DNA of 7,284 nucleotides from Candidatus Bathyarchaeota archaeon (GTDB lineage: Archaea > Thermoproteota > Bathyarchaeia > TCS64): the NCBI GenBank assembly GCA_026014515.1, contig JAOZIG010000490.1:1-7284 (forward strand). Reading direction: 5' to 3'. Positions 1-5,687 of this stretch are shown in pieces. A model generated the notes under the pieces. That model ran no database searches. It was not told the origin of the DNA and was given only the letters and a program-made list of their open reading frames with translations. Position 1 is the stretch's first letter. Each line of letters begins with the position of its first letter. A program made the position numbers and the translations under genes.

Positions 1-1
1 C

Positions 2-55
2 GTATCCCCCGTATACATAAAGACAAGATTCGAAGGACTTGAGGAGATAAAATGA
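2..55 (+). CDS. C-terminal end of an unidentified upstream gene (partial)
   Basis: The frame starting at base 2 is open from the window edge to a TGA at 53-55 and reads VSPVYIKTRFEGLEEIK. The stop overlaps the ATG of the next gene as ATGA, a common arrangement for translationally coupled archaeal genes, and the two Glu codons near the end (GAG GAG) double as the Shine-Dalgarno site of that gene. Only 17 codons are visible, so the family cannot be named and chance openness cannot be excluded. Another + frame also runs open from the edge but stops at 40-42 without such an overlap. The call rests on the overlap geometry and plausible residue composition. Confidence 0.42.
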   Translation, partial: VSPVYIKTRFEGLEEIK

Positions 56-600
56 GCACAAAACGAAGACTATTACTGATAACAGGCATGGCTGGCTCAG
101 GGAAGACCACCCTAGCCGAACTACTCAGAGAAAAAGACTACAAGGTATTCACGATGGGCGATGTAATCCGCCACGAGGTAAGAATGCGAAACCAAGAACC
201 CACACCCGAGAACCTTGGCAAGATGGCTGAAAACATCAGAAAAACAGGGGGCGACGCAGCAGTAGCCCAGAAATGCATCCCCCTCATCATCGGTGAACCC
301 AATAACCGCGTAGCCATCGACGGCATCAGAAGCATAGAAGAAGTAGACACATTCGCAGAAGCCTTTGATACATACTTGCTAGCTGTGCATGCTTCCCCTG
401 ATTCACGGTATCAACGTCTCAAGAACAGGGGTAGAAGCGATGATCCCCCAAACCGTCAAGTCTTCAAGGTACGGGATCGCCGTGAACTGGGTTTCGGTAT
501 AGGGAACGCCATCGCGTTGAGCGATTATATCATAAACAATGATAACGGCGTTGACAACCTTGAAAGGGAGCTGGATAAGCTGCTCAGGAAATTGAGATAA
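52..600 (+). CDS. UPF0200-family P-loop nucleotide kinase-like ATPase
   Basis: This is a cytosolic P-loop NTPase of 182 residues, related in fold to adenylate and dephospho-CoA kinases. A Walker A motif, GMAGSGKT, lies at residues 12-19 directly after the first beta strand. Further landmarks match the archaeal UPF0200 family: GDVIRHEV at 36-43 (substrate-side helix), IDGIRS at 89-94, a lid-like RGRSDD at 126-131, and RDRRELGFGIG at 141-151 followed by an INN strand end at 161-163. The length is normal for the family. The ATG at 52 is chosen because GAGGAG at 41-46 sits just upstream and Walker A is then placed as expected. UPF0200 proteins are often labelled dephospho-CoA kinase-like, but I know of no firmly established substrate, so the kinase role is inferred from fold. 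It overlaps the next gene by one base (TAATG), so the two are probably co-translated. T-ending codons are scarce in the first 100 codons (6) and common in the last 82 (24). Confidence 0.88.
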   Translation: MSTKRRLLLITGMAGSGKTTLAELLREKDYKVFTMGDVIRHEVRMRNQEPTPENLGKMAENIRKTGGDAAVAQKCIPLIIGEPNNRVAIDGIRSIEEVDTFAEAFDTYLLAVHASPDSRYQRLKNRGRSDDPPNRQVFKVRDRRELGFGIGNAIALSDYIINNDNGVDNLERELDKLLRKLR

Positions 601-974
601 TGACCAGCATCAGAATCAAGGCACAGCTACAGCCCACAGAAGACCCAGAGAAAGTAGAAAAAGCCATACGAAACCTATTCGGAGACATCCCGTTAAACCA
701 CAACAGAGACGAGTCCATAATCACTGCTAAACTTGAAACTCCGATGAGTCTCAGAGATTTTCGTTCAAGAATCGCCCAAGACCGAATAAGAACCACTCTC
801 AATAACACTCTAACCCGTTGGACCAAAGAAGACTACCTTAGCTTCGGTTTGAACCGGCAAGCAGCCTATGCTGGACATGTTTCCTTGAACCTGACCAACG
901 AGGACCCTATGGGGCCGATACAGGTTCAGATACGGGGCGATATTGAGGAAGTAATTGCTTTTCTCTGCAAATAG
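600..974 (+). CDS. UPF0201 (COG1325-type) putative RNA-binding protein
   Basis: This 124-residue protein matches the archaeal UPF0201 family in layout. An N-terminal strand is followed by PTEDPEKVEKAIRNLF at residues 12-27. A central RDFRSRIAQDRIRTTL segment at 53-68 follows, then LNRQAAYAGHVSLNL at 84-98, and a closing EDPMGPIQVQI stretch at 101-111. The QAAYxG and PxGPIxV signatures are the most diagnostic. COG1325 members have been described as exosome-associated or RNA-binding from their ribosomal-protein-like fold, but the molecular role is not settled, so the function is known only at family level. The ATG at 600 shares its A with the TAA of the UPF0200 gene. The only SD-like match is a weak AGGA at 586-589, which suggests translation by coupling or reinitiation. 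There are no Cys motifs, signal peptide or membrane segment. The first 41 codons contain no T-ending codon, whereas the remaining 83 contain 25. Confidence 0.85.
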   Translation: MTSIRIKAQLQPTEDPEKVEKAIRNLFGDIPLNHNRDESIITAKLETPMSLRDFRSRIAQDRIRTTLNNTLTRWTKEDYLSFGLNRQAAYAGHVSLNLTNEDPMGPIQVQIRGDIEEVIAFLCK

Positions 975-1029
975 TAGCAGACATGGTATTTACAACCATT
1001 ATAAAAGCAACATTGCACATTAACTCGGA

Positions 1030-1046
1030 CGAAAATCATATATTAT
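1030..1046 (+). promoter_or_regulatory. Candidate archaeal BRE/TATA promoter of the mvhG operon
   Basis: A purine-rich CGAAAA (1030-1035) immediately precedes TCATATATTAT (1036-1046), which fits the BRE-then-TATA order bound by archaeal TFB and TBP. A start about 25 bases downstream would fall near 1062-1070, leaving a leader of roughly 95-100 bases before the mvhG ATG. A second TATA-like TTATAAAA at 999-1006 lacks a good BRE (preceded by ACAACC) and is less likely. The assignment is by motif alone. Confidence 0.45.
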
Positions 1047-1049
1047 TAC

Positions 1050-1148
1050 ATTTAGACTGGTAATAGATTCCCAACGTGCTCAAAAACAACCGTAAAAATG
1101 TGGATGGGTATACTGTTCACAAATTGACACACTTGGGTTAGTCTAAAT
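1050..1148. repeat. Nested inverted repeats spanning the mvhG leader
   Basis: The perfect 9-base arms ATTTAGACT (1050-1058) and AGTCTAAAT (1140-1148) are reverse complements. Inside them, CCCAA-C-GTG (1070-1078) pairs with CACTTGGG (1130-1137) if C1075 is bulged. Inside that, 1099-1107 pairs with 1113-1121 around the loop GTATA. All three pairs are collinear and could form one long interrupted stem ending 14 bases before the mvhG ATG. The left outer arm lies just downstream of the best TATA box and may be outside that transcript, so the outer pair could instead be a DNA-level dyad, such as an operator. Function is unknown. Confidence 0.5.
1099..1121 (+). promoter_or_regulatory. Potential leader RNA hairpin
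   Basis: TGTGGATGG (1099-1107) can pair with CTGTTCACA (1113-1121) over nine consecutive positions, six Watson-Crick and three G-U, closing a GTATA loop. It lies within the predicted 5' leader of mvhG, about 40 bases before the ATG. The G-U pairs mean that the fold exists only in the + strand transcript, which favours an RNA over a DNA element if it is real. It is modest in stability and no known riboswitch class is recognised. Confidence 0.3.
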
Positions 1149-1162
1149 AGGGCAGTGAAAAA

Positions 1163-2032
1163 ATGGCCAGAATATTACTAATAGGGCTCGCAGGAGACAG
1201 CGGTTGCCAAGTCGCGGCTGTTGGACTCCACGAGACGCTAGTAGAGGTACTTGCGGCTAACGAGCTTATCTATGCACCTACCCTCATCGATGCCAAGGAT
1301 ATACCGGATAACATTGATGTGGCTATCGTGGAGGGCGGGATCAGGAATACCCACGAAGAGGAAACCATCAAAGAGATACGTGAGAAATCAGGCGTCGTCA
1401 TCGCGCTAGGCGCATGCGCCGCCTTCGGGGGTATCCCCGGGCTCGCGAACCTCAAACCGGGTCCCGAGCTTATGAACACAATCTACAATAACTGGAGAGG
1501 AACCGATAAGGGCACTATTCCAACTCACCTTGTGTCGCTGGATGAGCAGCACCCCATCAAGGACTTTGTTAAGGTTGATTTCATCATCCCCGGTTGCCCA
1601 CCAGAAGTAACAGACATCGCATACACATTAACAACCTTGCTGAGCGGAGAGGTACCAAAGTATAACTCGACGCAAGTATGTGATGACTGCCCAAGAGAAA
1701 GACTCGGTGAGTATGTCCCAGAACTAAAACGGATACACGAGGACATACCCGACCCAGATAGATGCCTACTTGAGCAGGGTTACTTCTGCATGGGCCCCGC
1801 CACCATGGGTGGCTGTGGAGCACCATGCCCAACATCAGGAAACACCTGTGAAGGTTGTCGTGGAGCATGTCTAGATGTAACTGATCAAGGTATGGCGATG
1901 ATTGACGCCATGACTGGTTTACTAAACCAGTTGAAGGATGAGTTCAGTGTCGAGACATATGTTGGACAATTATACCGATTCACCTACGCTGAGTCTATTC
2001 TCAGCGAGATAGCTAGGAGGCGAAACAAGTGA
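1163..2032 (+). CDS. mvhG: Group 3c-type [NiFe] hydrogenase small subunit (MvhG)
   Basis: This 289-residue subunit carries the Fe-S relay from the [NiFe] site in the large subunit to the MvhD domain. Proximal-cluster positions are DSGC at 12-15 (C15), GACA at 83-86 (C85) and PGCP at 143-146 (C145). The motif usually reads CxxC, and its first Cys is replaced here by Asp12. The EGGI segment at 57-60 is also typical. Two further [4Fe-4S] clusters are supported by C173 and C176 (CDDCPRE), C201, C209 (CMGPAT), C218, C222, C229 and C232, with an extra C236. There is no Tat signal or membrane anchor, as expected for a cytosolic group 3 enzyme. The ATG at 1163 is the only possible start, because an in-frame TAG lies at 1148-1150. 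The stop overlaps the large-subunit GTG by four bases. The gene heads the operon, behind its own candidate promoter. The absence of an FrhB-like gene and the presence of an MvhD domain and HdrA genes favour 3c (Mvh) over F420-reducing (3a) or sulfhydrogenase (3b) types. Confidence 0.9.
   Translation: MARILLIGLAGDSGCQVAAVGLHETLVEVLAANELIYAPTLIDAKDIPDNIDVAIVEGGIRNTHEEETIKEIREKSGVVIALGACAAFGGIPGLANLKPGPELMNTIYNNWRGTDKGTIPTHLVSLDEQHPIKDFVKVDFIIPGCPPEVTDIAYTLTTLLSGEVPKYNSTQVCDDCPRERLGEYVPELKRIHEDIPDPDRCLLEQGYFCMGPATMGGCGAPCPTSGNTCEGCRGACLDVTDQGMAMIDAMTGLLNQLKDEFSVETYVGQLYRFTYAESILSEIARRRNK
2015..2020 (+). promoter_or_regulatory. Shine-Dalgarno site that fixes the GTG start of mvhA
   Basis: AGGAGG lies eight bases before the GTG at 2029-2031, inside the last codons of mvhG. 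It supports GTG as the true start. That start also puts the family-typical RIEG motif at residues 11-14 and makes a GTGA four-base overlap with the mvhG stop. Confidence 0.8.
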
Positions 2033-3429
2033 CCAAAGTAGAGATAGACCCACTAACAAGAATCGAAGGAATGGGCAAGATCAAGGTAGAAGTAGAAAAC
2101 AATGAACTAAAAGACCTAAAATTCCAGATCACAGTAGCCCCTCGCTTCTTTGAGTACCTACTAACAGGGAAAAGAGCAGAAGAAGCACCAAGACTCACCC
2201 AAAGAATCTGTGGAATCTGCTACGTAAGCCACCACCTAGCATCAGTCAAAGCCATCGAGAACGCATGGGGTGTAACCCCCACAGAACCAGCAGTCAAGCT
2301 CAGAAGACTGATGAACGCAGGTGGCTACGTCACAAGCCACAGCCTCCACAGCGCATTCCTAGCGGTACCAGACCTAGTTGGACTACCCGAAGATGGAAGA
2401 AACTTCATCGCATTGATGGGCAAGTACCCAGAGATAGGAAAAGCCGCGCTGAAGATTCACGCCTATGGTAACAAGGTTGTCGAAGCATCTGGTGGAAGAA
2501 TAGTACAAGTAGTCACATCAGTACCCGGTGGACAAACCCTAGCCCTGAAAGAAGAACGTAGAAGAGAGCTTCTGGAAGAAGGAAAAGAAGTACTGGAGCT
2601 AATCAAGGTCTACGCTGACTGGGTGTTCAACTTCTTTGAGAACGATGCCCCTGTCTGCAGCCAGTTCCCTGACCTAGAGACAAACTTCATGGGCTTAGTC
2701 AATGGACCAGACGACCACTATGATGTCTACGATGGTAAGGGACGAATAATCTCAGGCACAGGCAAAGAAGTCGCCAAATTCGATACAAACTACTACTATA
2801 ACCATATTCAGGAAGCAGTCTGGGAGCACAGCAGCACAAAGGTCCCCTACTACAAGCCAGAAGGCGTAAATGGAAACCTCAGAGTAGGACCCTTAGCACG
2901 GCTCAACGTAGCAAGCAAGCTACCATGGCCAATAGCACATGAGTACGAGGAAAGATACCTCAAACTATTCCCAAGACCCTGTCTACAGGTACAGGCATTC
3001 AACCTAGCACGTATCCCCGAGCTTATCGCGGGACAGGAAGAGGTAATCCAGATGCTGGAAGACCCACAGATCACATCAACAGACATCAGAAAACCTGTGA
3101 AAAGCAGGGGCGGTGAAGGAGCCACATTCATAGAGGCTCCTAGGGGCGTGTTGACACATCATTATGTCATTGATGATAAGGGTTTGATCAGGTACGCAAA
3201 CATCATGGCTCCTACCACCTATAACCACCCACTAATCCAGCACGATCTATACGCGAATGCTAAGATATACGCCTCAGAGTTCGCTGACGAGAAGAAGCGA
3301 GCAGAGGCATGCTGGAGACTTGAGAAAATAGTAAGAGCTTACGACCCATGCACAAGCTGCAGCGTCCACATGGTTGATTTCGACCTGAAGGTGGATGGCA
3401 AAATGGTTGAGGTAAAGGAGGTTGCCTAG
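2029..3429 (+). CDS. mvhA: Group 3c-type [NiFe] hydrogenase large subunit (MvhA)
   Basis: This 466-residue catalytic subunit binds the [NiFe](CN)2CO centre and performs reversible H2 cleavage in the cytosol. The N-terminal L1 motif is RICGIC at 59-64 (C61, C64), followed by YVSHH. The C-terminal L2 motif is DPCTSC at 439-444 (C441, C444) followed by SVH. All four metal-binding Cys are present, so it should be active. The conserved N-terminal RIEG is at 11-14, but the next residue, usually His, is Met15. Nineteen residues follow His447; family knowledge says that precursors are cut after this His by a dedicated endopeptidase once nickel is inserted, so the tail is probably removed, although no such protease is encoded in the window. 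The gene starts with GTG, overlaps mvhG by four bases and abuts the hdrA-mvhD start with no gap, indicating co-translation. A full-length L2 Cys rules out a selenocysteine form. Third-position T is rare in the first 100 codons (6) and frequent in the last hundred or so (23). Confidence 0.93.
   Translation: MTKVEIDPLTRIEGMGKIKVEVENNELKDLKFQITVAPRFFEYLLTGKRAEEAPRLTQRICGICYVSHHLASVKAIENAWGVTPTEPAVKLRRLMNAGGYVTSHSLHSAFLAVPDLVGLPEDGRNFIALMGKYPEIGKAALKIHAYGNKVVEASGGRIVQVVTSVPGGQTLALKEERRRELLEEGKEVLELIKVYADWVFNFFENDAPVCSQFPDLETNFMGLVNGPDDHYDVYDGKGRIISGTGKEVAKFDTNYYYNHIQEAVWEHSSTKVPYYKPEGVNGNLRVGPLARLNVASKLPWPIAHEYEERYLKLFPRPCLQVQAFNLARIPELIAGQEEVIQMLEDPQITSTDIRKPVKSRGGEGATFIEAPRGVLTHHYVIDDKGLIRYANIMAPTTYNHPLIQHDLYANAKIYASEFADEKKRAEACWRLEKIVRAYDPCTSCSVHMVDFDLKVDGKMVEVKEVA
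3414..3422 (+). promoter_or_regulatory. Strong Shine-Dalgarno site of hdrA-mvhD
   Basis: AAAGGAGGT sits within the last mvhA codons, seven bases before the ATG at 3430. It is the best SD match in the window. It supports the start that immediately follows the mvhA TAG and places the N-terminal CxC of HdrA at residues 7-9. Confidence 0.75.
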
Positions 3430-5685
3430 ATGACAAAGGTAATTTTCTGTACATGCGGTGACGCATTAAACGATAAAATAGACTACAAAGCACTCGCTGC
3501 TTACGCCCATAACCTTGAGGGCGTAAAAGAGACCGTCACAATGAAGGCACTCTGTACAAAAGGCGACAAGGATGCACTGGTCAAGGCGATGAAAGACGCT
3601 GAAAGACTCGTTGTATTTGCCTGTACTAGAAGTGTCTGTAGTAAACCCATTGAGACCGCCATGAAAGAGGCAGGACTACCCGAGGATAACTATGTCTTGG
3701 TTAACGCCAAGGAGCAGATCGCATATGTGCATCTAGAAAAGAGCGAGGCAACTCAGAAAGCCAAGATGCTTTTGAAGGCAGCAGTAGCCAAAGTCAAGGC
3801 AGCACAGCCTCTTGAGACCATGACATATGAGCGAGCACATGAGGCACTCGTTGTTGGTGGCGGTGTTGCTGGATTAACAGCGGCATCAGAGCTAGCTGAT
3901 CAGGGCTTCAATGTTCACGTAATCGAGAAGAGCCCAGCTATCGGCGGCGCAATGTCTCTTATCAGTAAGACCTACCCAGAAGAGGATTGTACCATGTGTC
4001 TGCGTGGTCCAAGGATGATCGAGTTGCTCACAAAGCCCGGCATCACTTACCATGTAAGCAGCACAGTAAAAACGGTAGAGCGAACACCCACAGGGTTCAA
4101 GGTAACATACAATAAGAAACCAGTAGACCTAGACCTTTCAGCCAAGAAAGGCAAGGGGCAACCAGTCGAGATAATCCCCGACGCATCAGGAAAATACGAG
4201 GTAGTATACAGCGATGGACCCACAAAGGCGCAGCTAAAGCATGTTGTCAACAGTAAATGTGGTAACTGTACAAGCGTCTACCCCGCAGCGTTGATGAACA
4301 TCGCTGAAGAGGCTGGAGAAAAGACCATCGAGGTAGGCTCAGTTGTACTAGCAACTGGATTCGAGGACTTTGACCCCAGCGGTATCCCCAAGTGGGGCTA
4401 CGGCTTGGACAACGTCATCACCCAGTACCAGCTAGCAAGACTACTTGACCCATTCGGACCCACAGGCGGAGCCGTGGCGCGTCCAAGTGACGCCAAGCCA
4501 CCCAAGAAGATAGTGATGGTCCAGTGTGTAGGTAGCCGAGACCCTGAGTATCAGTCCTACTGTAGCAAGTACTGCTGTATGGCTGCGATAAAGCATGCAG
4601 GTGTGATAAAGAGCCAGCGTGACCCATCAGCCGAGATCACTGTTCTATACAGGGATATCAGGGCAAGCGGGTATGGTTTCGAGTCTCTCTACAATGACGC
4701 CAAGAAGATGGGTGTAAACTTTGTTCACGGAGACATCGATAATGTTACTCCACAGGGTGAACGACTAGGCATCACATACACTGATGGCATGGGAAGAACC
4801 CAGCAACTAGACGCAGACATGTTGGTACTCAGCACAGGTATGAAGCCTAGTAAAGGCACAGAAAAACTAGCTGAACTATTCAACGTGGAGCTAACCGAGT
4901 CAGGTTTCTACAAGGAGATAGACGAGAAGGTAGCAAACATAACCACAAGGGCACCCGGTGTATTCATCGCGGGAACCTCAGCGGGACCCAAGAACATCCC
5001 AGACAGCATCGCTCAGGCGGGTGCTGCGGCGTTCATGGGAGCCAACTATATGCGGACTCATCTTGAAAAGAAGGTGAACCACCCGGTAGTGAATGAGGAT
5101 AACTGTGGTAAGTGTGGTATCTGTAGAAGCGTCTGCCCATACGAGGCAATCACCATCCCAGAGGATGGCTACCCAGAGTTCGACCCACTACTCTGCCAGA
5201 GCTGTGGACTCTGTGTAAGCAGCTGCCCCACAAGGGCGCTGAACACACCAAGCTTCGGCTACGATGTGATAGATGCACAGGTAGAGGCAATATTATCAGA
5301 GAAGCAGGACAAGCCAATCGTGCTGGGCTTCATTTGTGATGACTGTGGCTACAACCTTATGGATACGGCTGGATTCACAAAATCCACCTACAGCAGCGGA
5401 TTCGTACCAGTCTACGTCAACTGCATGAGTAACCTGAGCCTAAGAAACGTCCTAAACGGCGTCAAGAAGGGCGCAGACGCTGTCATGCTTGTTGGCTGTG
5501 TAAAGGAGCGTTGCCACTTCCTCAAGGGTGACAAGCGTGTCAAGGGACAGATGGAGATAATATCTGACTTCTTCAAGACAACTGGAATCCACACACCCAT
5601 CAAGGTGCTGGAGTCCAGTGGTACGATGGTTAGCCAATTCACCACGGCATTGGGTGAGTTGATGAAAAAGGTGGAGGAGGCATAG
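3430..5685 (+). CDS. hdrA: HdrA-MvhD fusion: FAD/Fe-S electron-bifurcating subunit
   Basis: This 751-residue cytosolic flavoprotein would take electrons from MvhG through its own MvhD domain and distribute them at FAD. Domains in order: an N-terminal HdrA domain (about 1-125) with C7, C9, C42 and C65; a thioredoxin-reductase-like FAD domain starting at GGGVAG (143-148), with DCTMC at 186-190, an ATGF strand at 308-311, and the unusual cluster set C366, C378, C382 and C383 (YCSKYCC); a C-terminal 2x[4Fe-4S] ferredoxin with C559, C562, C565, C569 and C589, C592, C595, C599; then an MvhD/FlpD-like domain (about 628-751) with C636, C639, C665, C690 and C695. The oddity is the ferredoxin normally inserted in the FAD domain: residues 230-300 are lysine- and proline-rich and retain only C277 and C280. 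HdrA-MvhD fusions are known in some archaea and resemble QmoB of sulfate reducers. It abuts mvhA and is followed two bases later by a second hdrA, its likely partner. Confidence 0.9.
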   Translation: MTKVIFCTCGDALNDKIDYKALAAYAHNLEGVKETVTMKALCTKGDKDALVKAMKDAERLVVFACTRSVCSKPIETAMKEAGLPEDNYVLVNAKEQIAYVHLEKSEATQKAKMLLKAAVAKVKAAQPLETMTYERAHEALVVGGGVAGLTAASELADQGFNVHVIEKSPAIGGAMSLISKTYPEEDCTMCLRGPRMIELLTKPGITYHVSSTVKTVERTPTGFKVTYNKKPVDLDLSAKKGKGQPVEIIPDASGKYEVVYSDGPTKAQLKHVVNSKCGNCTSVYPAALMNIAEEAGEKTIEVGSVVLATGFEDFDPSGIPKWGYGLDNVITQYQLARLLDPFGPTGGAVARPSDAKPPKKIVMVQCVGSRDPEYQSYCSKYCCMAAIKHAGVIKSQRDPSAEITVLYRDIRASGYGFESLYNDAKKMGVNFVHGDIDNVTPQGERLGITYTDGMGRTQQLDADMLVLSTGMKPSKGTEKLAELFNVELTESGFYKEIDEKVANITTRAPGVFIAGTSAGPKNIPDSIAQAGAAAFMGANYMRTHLEKKVNHPVVNEDNCGKCGICRSVCPYEAITIPEDGYPEFDPLLCQSCGLCVSSCPTRALNTPSFGYDVIDAQVEAILSEKQDKPIVLGFICDDCGYNLMDTAGFTKSTYSSGFVPVYVNCMSNLSLRNVLNGVKKGADAVMLVGCVKERCHFLKGDKRVKGQMEIISDFFKTTGIHTPIKVLESSGTMVSQFTTALGELMKKVEEA
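5673..5680 (+). promoter_or_regulatory. Shine-Dalgarno site of the second hdrA
   Basis: GGAGGAGG at the end of hdrA-mvhD lies seven bases before the ATG at 5688. It supports this start, two bases after the TAG stop at 5683-5685, and shows that the cysteine-poor N-terminus of the following protein is genuine and not a mis-assigned start. Confidence 0.75.
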
Positions 5686-5687
5686 AG

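Larger units (their letters stand above)
975..1162 (+). other. Non-coding leader/promoter gap before the hydrogenase operon
   Basis: This 188-base gap is AT-rich relative to the flanking genes and has no supportable reading frame. It separates the UPF0200-UPF0201 pair from the hydrogenase operon and must hold the end of the first transcript and the start of the second. No strong terminator is visible: no long T tract and only a 5-bp ATGGT/ACCAT hairpin at 983-999. A BRE/TATA-like element lies near 1030-1046, a weaker TATA-like TTATAAAA at 999-1006, and three nested complementary pairs of segments between 1050 and 1148. The mvhG SD is weak: GTGA at 1155-1158, four bases before the ATG. No tRNA or other known RNA family was recognised. 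Confidence 0.7.

Noticed and set aside
983..999. Small hairpin ATGGT/ACCAT after the UPF0201 stop as a terminator
   Set aside because: A 5-bp stem with a 7-base loop and no T tract is too weak and is expected by chance in a gap of this size. Archaeal termination usually relies on T-rich runs, which are absent here.
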